Shown piece after piece: positions 1 through 10,301 of a stretch of DNA of 26,476 nt. Position numbers and translations under genes: made by a program. The stretch is from a virus. The notes beneath the pieces were generated by a model. That model had not been told where the DNA came from. It did no database searches and saw only the letters and a list, made by a program, of their open reading frames with translations. How positions within the stretch are numbered: the first letter of the stretch is position 1; each line of letters begins with the position of its first letter. The stretch spans positions 1 through 26,476 of the IMG/VR virus record IMGVR_UViG_3300037133_000007, one strand, 5' to 3'.

Positions 1-154
1 CTGGACCGGTAGGCCCTGTTGCACCGCCTGGACCGGTAGGCCCTGTTGCACCGCCTGGACCGGTAGGCCCTGTTGCACCGCCTGGACCGGTAGGCCCTGT
101 TGCACCGCCTGGACCGGTAGGCCCTGTTGCACCGCCTGGACCGGTAGGCCCTGT
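1..154 (-). repeat. 27-bp perfect tandem repeat encoding GATGPTGPG
   Basis: Five complete 27-bp copies occupy bases 1-135, and a sixth partial copy ends at about 154. The array probably continues left of the window. Each unit encodes nine residues, that is three collagen Gly-X-Y triplets, so a gain or loss of units keeps the reading frame. The copies are identical at DNA level, whereas the older repeats further right (155-470) have diverged, so this part looks recently expanded or recently homogenised. Confidence 0.95.
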
Positions 155-628
155 ACCGCCCACGCCGCCTAGTGCGCCGGTACCGCCTACGCCGCCTACT
201 GCGCCGGTACCGCCTATAGCGCCGGTACCGCCCTGTTGGCCGACTGCACCAGTTCCACCTTGCTGACCTACGGCGCCAGTAGCGCCAGTAGCAGCAGGAC
301 TAATTGGCCCAGTTGCGCCAGTTGCGCCAGTTGCTCCGGCACCTGTAGCGCCGCTCGGGCCCGTCGGCCCAGTGGCACCCGTAGCACCATTGACACCCGC
401 ACTGCCAGTTGCGCCGGTAGCGCCCGTAGGCCCGGCTGCACCTGTAGCACCTGCGCCTGTGGCGCCAGGTGATCCTACAAAGTAACCAAGCGAGGTCCAG
501 GCGGTTGAGCCATCCCCTATCTTAACCCTATCGGTGTCAGTCTCTAGTCCTATTTCACCTTGAGCGAGGATAGAGTTAGCCGTTGTCCAGTTAGCTGCGG
601 TATCACGGCGCAGTTGAATCCTAGTCAT
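1..628 (-). CDS. Collagen-like tail fibre protein, N-terminal part (runs off the left edge)
   Basis: This is the start of a tail fibre or receptor-binding protein; the C-terminus lies beyond base 1. Residues 1-50 form the short domain typical of the N-terminus of phage fibres (major tropism determinant N-terminal type). It has the pattern [11 protein letters not shown], then [17 protein letters not shown] and AWTSLGYF, and it usually attaches a fibre to the tail. From about residue 51 the protein is Gly-X-Y collagen-like repeat rich in GATG, GPTG and GGTG, with one interruption near a PISPAAT segment, and no stop codon to the window edge. Collagen-like repeats form trimeric stalks in phage fibres. 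The start ATG overlaps the stop of the preceding gene (TAATG). The frame was checked through the repeat down to base 2. The fibre role is a family inference; the host ligand is unknown. Confidence 0.9.
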   Translation of the reverse strand, partial: MTRIQLRRDTAANWTTANSILAQGEIGLETDTDRVKIGDGSTAWTSLGYFVGSPGATGAGATGAAGPTGATGATGSAGVNGATGATGPTGPSGATGAGATGATGATGPISPAATGATGAVGQQGGTGAVGQQGGTGAIGGTGAVGGVGGTGALGGVGGTGPTGPGGATGPTGPGGATGPTGPGGATGPTGPGGATGPTGPGGATGPTGP

Positions 629-1683
629 TATGCGCCTCCTCCGTCTATAAATACACAGCCATGTTCCTGGTCAGCTTGGAAGATTACTTCAGCCTTATCA
701 CTGATGATCTGAATGCCATGTAGCGGACGACTAGGAGATACCCAGTTCGGACTTGGGAGAGCGGGATTAGGTGGGTTCTCAGTAGGAGTGTTACTTGGCA
801 ACTGCCCCATATGCATGACCGTCTGTTGCGTAGAGGTAAGCTGTACGGTCGGGACGTTCAAATAAACGAGAGTGCTAACCACTTGAACATCAGGATCGTC
901 AGGAAGAAAAGTCACTACCGGCTCCGCCGAAGTACCATCAGCGTATACGTCGGTTAGAGTATACCCAGCCCCAAGACTATAGTAACCAAAGCCCGCTTTT
1001 TCAGGCGGCGCTATAAGTTGGTCTATAGGCCAAGATATAGAGTTAGTCTCGTCTTCAACAGTAAAACCATCTACGGAATAAGCATCCTCGGCTACGTTAA
1101 CACAATATAAAAGCAACTGCTGTGCAGTAGCGATGGTAGTACTAGGCATATAGAAAGGGGGGTGGTCATCAAACTGTCCGGCCCAGCCGGAGAAGGTAGG
1201 TACCCCTGCAACCTCGGCATAGTAACCATCCAATATCTCCCAAGCAGCTACCATCAAAACCTCTACCCAATTTTCTGGGTTAGGTTGAGCATCCTCTAGA
1301 GCGAAGGCAGTATCAGGAGAAGTACCGTCAGCAATACGCCAATACAATCCGGAATCCCCGGTACTAACCGATTCCGTCCACCCTGTAGCCGGCCCCGTAT
1401 CAGTGTCATTACTATTAGGAATAACTATCTGCGCCACTAGCAAGTTACCTATTGTGGGGGTATCAGTCCACACTATATCAACAGATGGAAAGGTAACTGC
1501 CGTGTCCCATGTTGGGACAACAGGCACCGTGCTACCTATGCCGCTATTCACTACAACCGGTAGCGTTCGAGTGCCGTCCTGTATGGCCCACGTCTGCCGC
1601 TGAGCTAACGCCGCCCTATCAGCAACCGACTTCCTTAGATGATCCCATAGACCATCTTCTGCTCGTGGAGTAACGCTAGGCAT
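628..1683 (-). CDS. Minor tail protein
   Basis: A 351-residue protein between the tail hub gene and the collagen-like fibre, where actinophages encode baseplate and fibre-associated proteins. I recognise no enzymatic motif. The sequence is beta-rich, with many Val/Thr/Ile strands and few charged residues. The region around residues 45-290 resembles the jelly-roll-like minor tail proteins of actinophages, and a Pro-rich linker near residues 298-315 precedes a short C-terminal beta domain ending in GGGA. Its start overlaps the upstream stop (TAATG) and its own stop overlaps the start of the fibre gene in the same way, so the genes are probably translationally coupled. The role is inferred from position. 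Confidence 0.75.
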   Translation of the reverse strand: MPSVTPRAEDGLWDHLRKSVADRAALAQRQTWAIQDGTRTLPVVVNSGIGSTVPVVPTWDTAVTFPSVDIVWTDTPTIGNLLVAQIVIPNSNDTDTGPATGWTESVSTGDSGLYWRIADGTSPDTAFALEDAQPNPENWVEVLMVAAWEILDGYYAEVAGVPTFSGWAGQFDDHPPFYMPSTTIATAQQLLLYCVNVAEDAYSVDGFTVEDETNSISWPIDQLIAPPEKAGFGYYSLGAGYTLTDVYADGTSAEPVVTFLPDDPDVQVVSTLVYLNVPTVQLTSTQQTVMHMGQLPSNTPTENPPNPALPSPNWVSPSRPLHGIQIISDKAEVIFQADQEHGCVFIDGGGA

Positions 1684-3248
1684 TACTCACCTCCCAGAAT
1701 AGGAGACGAGAAGGTCGTGCCTTGCTGCGGAGGAGTGTCCATAGTAAGTGAAACATGCGAATCGCCCTCATCGGCAATGTTAGCCTGATAGCTAATAATG
1801 CGCCACGGTGTAGGTGGAAGTCCATTGGGAAATCGAGGGTCGAAGATATGCCCATCCTGATCGTGCTTCGGCACCCACGTTACACAGTCATCGCCCACAT
1901 TGAATGTTCCAAGTCCGTTAGTTGGATTGAAAGCATCAACCGTGATAATCGGCGCCACCGGAGGCCACGAGTATAAGCGCAAACCAGAGTTAGCCATAGC
2001 CTGAAGTAGTGGGGTCGGATTTGGTGAGTTAAGGTTTGCGATATTGGTTACTTTGTCGGTGTTCACATATCCGCCATACAGGAAATCACCAGTTCCTATT
2101 TCAGCCGGCGTACCACCGGTATAGATGTTCTCTACCACAACGATGTCCTGGTTACCGCCAGTGTAGTACTCGGTGTTGCCTTGGGCTGTACCATCTTCGG
2201 GGAAGGTCCAATCGTGAGAGTTGCCGGTATGCAGTACGAGATTACTCGCTACACCAGCCGGTATAGAGCAGTTCGTTACTAGGTTAATGGGGCCAGATTC
2301 TCCAAGAACAATAGGAGCGCCACGCCTCGGATAAGACAGGTTCACTGTGGCCTGTATAGGCGAGTACTTCCCGGCCGTGTATGAGAAGTCTACTGCCGCA
2401 TCGAACCCTATACCCCAACCGAGTGCAGTCAATTGCGACAAGGTGTTGTTCATTAGTTGCAAGGACGTATAAGGGAACGTGATCGAGATATAGTTATCTG
2501 GGTTTATCTTAACCCCAGCTTCCATCTCGGCGTTAGTTACTACCCACCCTGAGTCTGTGGCACCAGGGAACGCTGTGGACTCAACATAGGCGAGCCCATG
2601 GTCACCAGTATCCCACGGACAGAAGTTATGCGTAGACCAGTCCTGCGTGAAGTCGCACACCCTCACACCATTGCAGTAGATGTCGAGCGACCCGCCCCAG
2701 ATGCCGTTGTTCGGTTCAGCTGTATATTTGTCAGCGATCATCTGCGCTGCCATAAGCATAGGGTCCCAGACATAGGGCTGGTACCCATACTCCGCATTAA
2801 TGTACGTAGAACCTACCGAGTGGTCGTGAATCCACGGTTTATTCCAAATGGGCATACCGTTCGGGTTATTAGGTCCAGTAATGCCAGAGTACGGCGGACT
2901 CGAATAGTCGGTAGCCTGTACCCAGTAGTTGAACCATCCCCAGCCCTCGGTAGCATCTATCTCGAACGTGAACCCTTGCTCACTGTACAAAGGCTTGCGA
3001 CCAGACACTACACCGCCCCAAACAATCTCACCATCAATGTCTATGATGAGAGTATTCCAGTTTGGCTTAGTCGAGTTTTGCCAGTTCTTCTTTGCAACGC
3101 CAGGGTCTTGAATGGCAAGCTGACCAGAGAATGACCCAGCAGCATTGACAGGACCACCGCCAAAAGTAACGCCCTTATACGGCAGTGATTCGATATAAGC
3201 ACCGAACAAACTATTATACATCAGGTACTCAATATTACCGGAGGACAT
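1683..3248 (-). CDS. Minor tail protein, baseplate hub (Tal-like)
   Basis: A 521-residue protein directly after the Dit-like gene, the usual position of the tail-tip hub in siphoviruses. The N-terminal 130 residues have the hub-like pattern of beta strands around a decorated ring: IEYLMYNSLFGAYIESLPY, then GQLAIQDPG and IDIDGEIVWGGVVSGRKP. The C-terminal part includes a strand-rich segment that ends with PWRIISYQANIADEGDSHVS, similar in character to other tail hub proteins. No peptidase or lysozyme catalytic motif is evident. The start lies just after the previous stop. The structural role is well supported by position, but the exact family is uncertain. Confidence 0.75.
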   Translation of the reverse strand: MSSGNIEYLMYNSLFGAYIESLPYKGVTFGGGPVNAAGSFSGQLAIQDPGVAKKNWQNSTKPNWNTLIIDIDGEIVWGGVVSGRKPLYSEQGFTFEIDATEGWGWFNYWVQATDYSSPPYSGITGPNNPNGMPIWNKPWIHDHSVGSTYINAEYGYQPYVWDPMLMAAQMIADKYTAEPNNGIWGGSLDIYCNGVRVCDFTQDWSTHNFCPWDTGDHGLAYVESTAFPGATDSGWVVTNAEMEAGVKINPDNYISITFPYTSLQLMNNTLSQLTALGWGIGFDAAVDFSYTAGKYSPIQATVNLSYPRRGAPIVLGESGPINLVTNCSIPAGVASNLVLHTGNSHDWTFPEDGTAQGNTEYYTGGNQDIVVVENIYTGGTPAEIGTGDFLYGGYVNTDKVTNIANLNSPNPTPLLQAMANSGLRLYSWPPVAPIITVDAFNPTNGLGTFNVGDDCVTWVPKHDQDGHIFDPRFPNGLPPTPWRIISYQANIADEGDSHVSLTMDTPPQQGTTFSSPILGGE

Positions 3249-3250
3249 TT

Positions 3251-4528
3251 CTAAAGGATCCAGGCACTAGCCCAGTTAATGTAGCCGACACAAGTAGATG
3301 AAGATACGACAGTGTCGCCGGGCATCAGTACGCCCCAGTCACTGTTAGGTTGCAGGGAGCCTTGGTACGGAGTCTGTGGAAGTGATATACCACCAGCAGC
3401 GTCCTGAAGGATCATCCCATACGCCTCAAGTTTTGTGGTGCCACTGACGCCAATAGCTCCGGTGAGGTACTGAACGCCGGTCATCGCGCCACCACTAAGC
3501 CCACTGTATGAGATAGTCGCTAATCCGGTACTGGTTTGAACGACAGCCTTACCCGAACCGGCGAACCCAACAAAGTCAGCAGTGGCGCTTAAACTAGCAG
3601 ATCCGTTAAGGGACTCCAAGGTAGTGCCGCCGCCAGCATATGCAGTACTACACGCAGCATTAGGACAAGCGGATCCGGGTCCAGCAAACTGAGTCACTGT
3701 CTGGTTATACATATCCGCCAGAAGGTACCCATTGTTAGTGATTGTGCCGTTCCAAATCATAGTGTTGGCGCCCATTTGTAAGGATGGGTCAAGTACCGGG
3801 GACGTGCCTGAAGCTGGCGGAGACATCAGATAGACAATAGGACGACAGTCCCAGTTACCGTTGTTGGTTATCGTTTGGTTGTCATCCCTAGCAAAGTACT
3901 GGGTTTGCGTTGGGTACTGGTACAAGCGAGGATCCGTACAGTGGACCAATAACTGAATGTCCTGAGCCAGATAACCCTTCGACATTGCCAGGTCTATCTT
4001 CCATGCACGATTACCGGGCCGGCCCATTACCTGCAAGATAGGTGGATCCATAACTGTCAGAAGACCAGTATCTGGCCCAGTAGTAGGAGCGCCGTGGACT
4101 AGACTACCATCTCCAGCGTAACTCCCTAGATAGACTCCCGCCATACCGGGCACGTTAATGTAGAGCGTAGTCTCTGTAGTTCCTTGGGGTGAGAATACGC
4201 TACCGACAATATTGAGGTTCTGTTGCACAGTAGCGCCAGGATTAGGAGTGCCACCAGCCGCACAGTCTCCCTTGAAAATAATGTCACGACCGGCGAGTAG
4301 ATCAAAGCCTATAAACTCACCAGTATCACGAGGGCGCCCAGAGTTACCTATGCGCAGCCCCTCAATGTCGAGGCCGTCTATCTCTTTCCAATCCACTCCG
4401 TTGTAGCCCATGCCAAATCGGTAGCTGTTGTAGCAGGCCATATAGCCCGAGAAGACTGAGCCATCGGTTGGCTGCAACAGCCCTATAAGGCCACTGGTTA
4501 AGTCGATATACGGCGGAACGCCTGCCAT
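3251..4528 (-). CDS. Distal tail protein (Dit-like) / minor tail protein
   Basis: A 425-residue protein following the tape measure. The N-terminal half has the hallmarks of siphovirus distal tail proteins: FGMGYNGVDWKEIDGLDIEG, a segment GRPRDTGEFIGFDLLAGRDI, and later RAWKIDLAMSKGYLAQDIQL with a following DPRLYQYP. Dit forms the hexameric ring that joins tail tube to tail tip. The C-terminal half is a Gly/Ser/Thr-rich beta domain that may be an extra carbohydrate-binding or decorating domain. The start was chosen at the ATG overlapping the tape measure stop (TAATG at 4528); an ATG at 4561 is in frame but lies inside the upstream gene and adds no family-like sequence. The function is a family inference. 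Confidence 0.82.
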   Translation of the reverse strand: MAGVPPYIDLTSGLIGLLQPTDGSVFSGYMACYNSYRFGMGYNGVDWKEIDGLDIEGLRIGNSGRPRDTGEFIGFDLLAGRDIIFKGDCAAGGTPNPGATVQQNLNIVGSVFSPQGTTETTLYINVPGMAGVYLGSYAGDGSLVHGAPTTGPDTGLLTVMDPPILQVMGRPGNRAWKIDLAMSKGYLAQDIQLLVHCTDPRLYQYPTQTQYFARDDNQTITNNGNWDCRPIVYLMSPPASGTSPVLDPSLQMGANTMIWNGTITNNGYLLADMYNQTVTQFAGPGSACPNAACSTAYAGGGTTLESLNGSASLSATADFVGFAGSGKAVVQTSTGLATISYSGLSGGAMTGVQYLTGAIGVSGTTKLEAYGMILQDAAGGISLPQTPYQGSLQPNSDWGVLMPGDTVVSSSTCVGYINWASAWIL

Positions 4529-7500
4529 TACTTGCTCGGTACTTTCGTTCTCATGGTCCATCCTACCTTGGCCGCTATAGCCGTAGAATCTGTAGGGTTA
4601 ATACCTGTGATCTCAATGTGAACACCAGAGCCAGCGAACTCAGTATTGGCCTTCTGTTGCTCAATGGAGATCAAAGCATTCTGCTTAGCCTCGGCTGTCT
4701 TGCCGCTGTTCTGAATAGCACTCAAGGTAGCTTGCGCCGTGGCGTTGTGCTTGTTAGCAATGTTCTGTGCTTGATCATACGCACGGTCTGCCTTAGCTAC
4801 TAGGCTGGCTTGATGCGCCTGGGCACCGGTTAAGTGCGTTCCCGCTAAAGTCTGTGCGAGTGAAGTTCCGCCAGCCTGCGCCGCATTAGCAATCTTCTGT
4901 ATAAGACCGACGCTAAGGTCCGTGTGCTTTTGCACAGTATCCATATGGACCTTGGCAGCAGATACAGCAGCATCTCCCGCCTTAGCAGTCTTAGCAACCA
5001 CGACCGACTGAGCATCTGCTGCGGATGTCCACTTCAATGTTATGACATCCAAGTGGACTTTCATTTCCTGAGTGACAAGGTTAAGACCATAGAGACCACG
5101 CTCGCCAAGAGTATCGGCAGTGATTGCAGCCTTGTCAGCGATAAGATCGGCAGACTGCGTAGCCCGAGCGCTAGCAACAGTGGCATTATCAGTAATCTTT
5201 TGTACGACCTGTGCGGCCATATCCTGTATGATTGCCGTCTGGTCCGTATATTGCGTAGTTTGCATAGCTAGCTCAGAGTTCAAGTTTACCTGAGTCAGGT
5301 TAGCCTCCAGCTGCCCATAGTACTTCAGCTCAGCATTATAGGTAGCAAGTATTTGTTGACCCTGCTTGTCGAGGCCCTTCGAGAATAGAGTGTGAACCTC
5401 ATCAATCATTTTATTGAATGAGCCACTCGTACTCTTACCTACCTGCGCCAAATAGTTACCTTGTGTAAGCTGCGGACCGCCAGTAGTGCCACCAAACTCC
5501 GTCTGTGGGCGCAAGGACTGAATGGTGCCAGTCTGCAATGCTTGCTGCATAGTCTGTAGCATTTGCTGTGACGCTGTTATCAATGAATTCTGTTTGAATC
5601 CAGCATCGGATGAAGTAGAAGATGCTGGCTTTTTCTTAGCGTCCGCTGCTAAGGCTGCCGCTGCCGCAGTCATTGCCGCATTCGCAGCATCCTCTGGGTT
5701 AACCGGAGTAGCTTCCTTATACCTCTTCTCCGCTGCCTTAAGTGCGGCTGGATCCTTACGATAGTGAGCTAACTCAGCCTCTTGTCCTTGTATCTGCCTA
5801 GTGTCAGCATTCCAAAGACCACTATGCGTTGCAACCTTAGTGTAATTGTCAAACATAGCTTTAACTTGAGCAAGCGTATCGGTAGGGTAGTATTCTTTCT
5901 GCTCACCCTTTAAGAATGATGTATTGTGTTCCTGGCTGTATCCTTTAGCAAATGCTTGCGGGGTACCGTGCCACTTACGCCCCATATACTCATCTTCCGT
6001 ACCTGTAGACCCCAAAGCGTTACGGTTATTGATCTCTAGGTTTATCTGCGCCTGTGCGTTCTTAAGTACATTCGGACCGCCCTGACCGATAGTGTTCTCG
6101 TAGGATTGAGTGGTGTTAACGACCGCGTTGCCCTGTGCAATCCTCGCCGCATCAGCAGCCTTCGAGACTTCGCCCCACCCGAGAACTACTGCCGCAAGGC
6201 CGGCCAGCACAAGGCTAAGGCCCATGGTCATTCCGGCCTCGGAAGCTTCTACCTCAGGCGCCGCCACCCGGGCAGCGGTCCCCACATCTAGCATACCAGT
6301 AGCGGCTAAGTCAGCTTGCGCCGCAACCTCACCATAAGAAGTAGCTAATACAACATTAGCGTCGGCAGCAGCCTGCGCAGCTCTCGCCACCGCCCCTTCG
6401 CTGGCCATAATGTCAGTAAGACTTACACTGGCCTTCACGATTGAGGCAGTCATAGTGTCAATAGAAACCTGTAGTGCATCGGTACCGCTAGTGGCTTCCT
6501 TAGATTGCAGGCCAAACGTATTGAATCGGTTACCTACTGTTAAGAATGTCTGCCCAAGGTTAAGAACTGTTTCACCTAAGAACAGGAGAACGCCGAGAAC
6601 TATAGGCCCAGCAAGTACAGCACCTAAAGCTATAGCGACGACCTTGTACTTCTCGAACCAGTTAATGACCTTCGAGATTTCTACCTCTAACCTCTGAATG
6701 ACATCAACAACATCGTGGCCGATAGTCACACCGAAGTTGTGCAGCTCGGCACGAGATTCCGCTACCTGACCGGCGAAGGTTTTAGAGAATGCATCCGCCG
6801 CTCCCTTAGTCCTATCACGTAGAGTTTCAAGGATCTTATTAATGGTGCCTACCGAAGTGGCATAGTTAATGTTAGCGTCCTTAACGGCCAACTGAGCTGA
6901 TGCCAAAGCTGCCGACGCTGCCACACCTACAAGCTGTCCATCGCTCATCTTCTGTTGTACGGCAGTTAGTTGCAGTTGAGCCTTAGCCGCAGCTTGCTGT
7001 TCAGTTACCAATGAGTGGAGTCTGCCCGAGGACACATTCAGGTTAATGCCCCACGAGAGCAGGGTACGAGTCGAGCCGCCATACACATGGTCTAGAGCAT
7101 CAGCCGCAGCGGCCAATGACACGTTCTTATAGCGGGCCAAATCCTCGACCAAGCCCATATCCGCAAAGGCTTTCTTGGTACCGCCAGTTGCCATGGTCAA
7201 GTTCGCCATAGACTGCGCAACGTCAGTGTTATCAAACCCCAACTTTGCTGCCGCAGACGAGGCAGCACCTAGCTGCTTATTGGATGCAGCTATCGTGGAA
7301 CCAGTATTCTTTGCCACAGTGTCGAAGGACACTAAAGCCTTCTCATACCCATCCCACAGCTTAATTCCCTCACCGGCTACTGCCAATCCGCCAGCAATGC
7401 CGGCGAACACAGAGATCTTACCAATAGACTCTAGACTAGACTTGAAGCCGCCCAACTTCGTAGTGTTGGACGAAATCTGTGTGCCCATCTTTGTCATGAC

Positions 7501-7659
7501 ATTACCGAATGGCAATCCCATGCTATTCATTTCATTGCCTATAGACGTGAAGATACCGCCCATGCCTTTGGCCTTCGAGCCAAACCCGGACGCAAACTTC
7601 TCACCCATGCCGGAGCCGGATGAGCCACCCTTAGCCTCCATCTCATCGAAGTCGGCCAT
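4528..7659 (-). CDS. Tape measure protein
   Basis: This is the longest gene in the window, about 1043 residues from the start chosen here. It is the tail-length ruler and DNA-ejection protein. It has a Gly/Ser-rich start, long Ala/Gln/Lys-rich helical regions, and two hydrophobic stretches: one around VAIALGAVLAGPIVLGVLLF and one around MGLSLVLAGLAAVVLGWG. Both are typical of tape measures. I chose the ATG at 7659 because GAGGAGGG lies about 13 bases upstream. The frame is open back to a GTG at 7737 overlapping the preceding micro-gene, so a 1069-residue form is possible. Codons at 6730-6798 encode a segment shared with the small gene at 22076-22270. The tail chaperone gene lies upstream, but a gp10-like gene and a micro-gene intervene. 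Confidence 0.93.
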   Translation of the reverse strand: MADFDEMEAKGGSSGSGMGEKFASGFGSKAKGMGGIFTSIGNEMNSMGLPFGNVMTKMGTQISSNTTKLGGFKSSLESIGKISVFAGIAGGLAVAGEGIKLWDGYEKALVSFDTVAKNTGSTIAASNKQLGAASSAAAKLGFDNTDVAQSMANLTMATGGTKKAFADMGLVEDLARYKNVSLAAAADALDHVYGGSTRTLLSWGINLNVSSGRLHSLVTEQQAAAKAQLQLTAVQQKMSDGQLVGVAASAALASAQLAVKDANINYATSVGTINKILETLRDRTKGAADAFSKTFAGQVAESRAELHNFGVTIGHDVVDVIQRLEVEISKVINWFEKYKVVAIALGAVLAGPIVLGVLLFLGETVLNLGQTFLTVGNRFNTFGLQSKEATSGTDALQVSIDTMTASIVKASVSLTDIMASEGAVARAAQAAADANVVLATSYGEVAAQADLAATGMLDVGTAARVAAPEVEASEAGMTMGLSLVLAGLAAVVLGWGEVSKAADAARIAQGNAVVNTTQSYENTIGQGGPNVLKNAQAQINLEINNRNALGSTGTEDEYMGRKWHGTPQAFAKGYSQEHNTSFLKGEQKEYYPTDTLAQVKAMFDNYTKVATHSGLWNADTRQIQGQEAELAHYRKDPAALKAAEKRYKEATPVNPEDAANAAMTAAAAALAADAKKKPASSTSSDAGFKQNSLITASQQMLQTMQQALQTGTIQSLRPQTEFGGTTGGPQLTQGNYLAQVGKSTSGSFNKMIDEVHTLFSKGLDKQGQQILATYNAELKYYGQLEANLTQVNLNSELAMQTTQYTDQTAIIQDMAAQVVQKITDNATVASARATQSADLIADKAAITADTLGERGLYGLNLVTQEMKVHLDVITLKWTSAADAQSVVVAKTAKAGDAAVSAAKVHMDTVQKHTDLSVGLIQKIANAAQAGGTSLAQTLAGTHLTGAQAHQASLVAKADRAYDQAQNIANKHNATAQATLSAIQNSGKTAEAKQNALISIEQQKANTEFAGSGVHIEITGINPTDSTAIAAKVGWTMRTKVPSK

Positions 7660-7729
7660 GGTTTTGAGTTTACCCTCCTCAAAATCTGAACGATTCATGA
7701 GGAGATACACCGTGACGTGCGCCGTAACT

Positions 7730-7873
7730 TTAACCACCCGCCTTGCGATATGTCTTACTACGATACTGATTACCTAGTTTCGCAACAGACATTTTAGCCT
7801 TAGTTTCAGGAGTACGATTATTGGCAGCTATAGATAGCTTAGAGCCAGATGGTGCTCTGTATACTCGTCCCAT
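7730..7873 (-). CDS. Micro-ORF with NUMOD3-like DNA-binding motif (possible homing endonuclease remnant)
   Basis: A 47-residue reading frame that starts immediately after the TAA of the gp10-like gene and ends just before the tape measure. The centre reads RTPETKAKMSVAKLGNQYR, which matches the NUMOD3 pattern (polar residue, P or S, ET-K-K-S-A-GxxR). NUMOD3 is a small DNA-binding module usually found next to GIY-YIG or HNH homing endonuclease domains. The rest is basic, with a C-terminus SKTYRKAGG. There is no nuclease domain, so it is either a decayed intron-encoded or free-standing endonuclease or a small DNA-binding protein kept by the phage. The stop codon overlaps the alternative GTG start of the tape measure. 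Coding is supported by the motif and tight spacing rather than by length. Confidence 0.6.
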   Translation of the reverse strand: MGRVYRAPSGSKLSIAANNRTPETKAKMSVAKLGNQYRSKTYRKAGG

Positions 7874-8287
7874 TTATTCCTCGGCATCAAAAAGTTTTTG
7901 CAGTTCAACTGACATAACAAGATCGGCATCTTCAGTTACTTCTCGGGCGGCAATCTCGATGAACGGGAGAGTATGCTGCTCTGCCCAGTTCCAAGTAGTA
8001 CGATCCGATCCGGCCTGTGGAAAGACAGGGTGACTAAAGGTGCGCTTAAGTTCTCCACCATCATAAGCAGCGGTAGGACCATCTGCCCGAATGATAGGTC
8101 CTAACCGACTGACATCCCATTTGATCCCCTTACGATCCATGTTATGCGGCGCATGGGCACGAGCAAGTAGAGCAGCGTCCCTTGCCATATCCCGAAGGGC
8201 CCGGTCAGTAGCCCGCCTTGTGCCCTGCGTTATACGGTCCATGTAGCCCTTGGCCGGTGTAGCATCTACCCTCATCATAGTACCCAT
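7874..8287 (-). CDS. HK97 gp10-like tail completion / minor tail protein
   Basis: A 137-residue protein with the HK97-gp10-like layout: an N-terminal helix with basic and Ala residues (RATDRALRDMARDAALLARA), a central HPVFP segment, then a C-terminal WAEQHTLPFIEIAAREV helix. Proteins of this family act at the head-tail joint or tail terminus. The gene sits between the tail chaperone and tape measure genes. The family is more usually encoded upstream of the major tail protein, so its place here is unusual. The start ATG at 8287 lies four bases after the stop of the frameshifted chaperone reading frame. A second in-frame ATG pair at residues 4-5 is an alternative start. The family assignment is by motif and is moderately strong. 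Confidence 0.72.
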   Translation of the reverse strand: MGTMMRVDATPAKGYMDRITQGTRRATDRALRDMARDAALLARAHAPHNMDRKGIKWDVSRLGPIIRADGPTAAYDGGELKRTFSHPVFPQAGSDRTTWNWAEQHTLPFIEIAAREVTEDADLVMSVELQKLFDAEE

Positions 8288-8290
8288 TTA

Positions 8291-9141
<851 letters not shown>

Positions 9142-9160
9142 AATACTTTTCCTTTCGTGA

Positions 9161-10297
9161 TTAGACTGAGAAACCGCTGTCCTTGGTAATAAGAGAGAAG
9201 CTAGGACTGGCGCCACCGGCGCTAATAACGCCCTTAAGGTTAATGGTGTTCTTCACAATGTCCAAGCCTTCCAGTGGCGCTTCACCACCAGACTGAATGA
9301 TAAGCTGCGGGAGAGTAAGAGCGAAGGTGTCGTAGTTACCAGACGAAGCAATCTGACCGCCAACTGCCTTGATAACCGTAGAACCCAATGGAGTGTAGTA
9401 CGGGTACTGGAACGAGTACGCACCAGTGCCACCAGTTTGTGCCCCAATGAACAGGTCGAAGATATCGGACTTAGACGTAGGCGTATAGTCCATATCTAGG
9501 GCTACTGCAACCTCAATAAGACCGTTAGTCACCGGCTCCTCTTTGAACTCCCGACCAATGTACGCACGGTCGGTAGCTAGTTTTGGCGTTAGGGTGACAG
9601 TAGCCTTGCGACAACCATCGACGCTGTTTCCGCCCACTGTAAAGAGCGAGGAGCTATTCGGCATTGTGAAAGGCACGAAACCAACAGGCTCAACCGTATC
9701 AGCAGCGAGGGCCGGGGTGTCAGTCTCCACGACGAATGCATAGTCCATGTCGTAGGAGAAGGTGACGATGTTGTCCCTCGGGAATACAAACTCGGCCTTG
9801 GTGATCTTACCGTTCACATAGTCCTGATAGTGGAGGTTACCACCAGTGTCAGGGACGGCCAGCTCGGCGTCGATCCATGAACCGTCCTGCACATACAAGC
9901 CAGCAGGAGAACCACTGGCAGCAGTAGTGTCAGTAACCGTGTAGGCTGTTGAACCTGTGGCTGCAAATGCGAGGGGCGTCGGAAGGGCAAGCCCACCGAA
10001 TACCTGGGCCAATAGGAGCGACATATTCGTGTTAATGAAGTCGCCGGTTAGAGATAGTTGAGCGTCCAAATAGACAGCAACGTTAGCGGATCCGATGTCG
10101 ATGACACCCGAGCCACTTTGGTAACGAATGTACGGTCCACCCTGTACCTTGTGTGGGTTATACGTACCCTTAGCTGACTTGACCGGAATCATTACATCCG
10201 GCGCCACGAAGCTAGCTAGGACGGCATAGTCAGCCGCTGTGTTTACACCTTGTGCAATGGCGAAGTAACCGCCCACACCACTTCCGATTCCAGCCAA
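9161..10297 (-). CDS. Major tail protein (tail tube subunit)
   Basis: A 378-residue beta-rich protein directly before the tail chaperone, the standard position of the tail tube subunit in siphoviruses. It begins GIGSGVGGYFAIAQGVNTAADYAVL and contains FINTNMSLLL, a mid-region with PRDNIVTFSYDMDY, and a late EAPLEGLDIVKNTINLKG strand pair typical of actinophage tail tube proteins. The start is an unusual TTG at 10297, supported by an AAAGGAG ribosome binding site about eight bases upstream. That site lies inside the last codons of the HNH gene. The gene should be strongly expressed because many copies are needed per tail. The family assignment is by position and general character. Confidence 0.85.
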   Translation of the reverse strand: MAGIGSGVGGYFAIAQGVNTAADYAVLASFVAPDVMIPVKSAKGTYNPHKVQGGPYIRYQSGSGVIDIGSANVAVYLDAQLSLTGDFINTNMSLLLAQVFGGLALPTPLAFAATGSTAYTVTDTTAASGSPAGLYVQDGSWIDAELAVPDTGGNLHYQDYVNGKITKAEFVFPRDNIVTFSYDMDYAFVVETDTPALAADTVEPVGFVPFTMPNSSSLFTVGGNSVDGCRKATVTLTPKLATDRAYIGREFKEEPVTNGLIEVAVALDMDYTPTSKSDIFDLFIGAQTGGTGAYSFQYPYYTPLGSTVIKAVGGQIASSGNYDTFALTLPQLIIQSGGEAPLEGLDIVKNTINLKGVISAGGASPSFSLITKDSGFSV

Positions 10298-10301
10298 TGT
10301 A

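Noticed and set aside
1-154. CRISPR-like array
   Set aside because: The 27-bp units are contiguous, with no spacers, and they encode in-frame collagen triplets.
2598-3134. Plus-strand open frame of 178 residues opposite the tail hub gene
   Set aside because: Antisense shadow of a supported gene; rich in Arg and Val from reverse reading and lacking a ribosome binding site.
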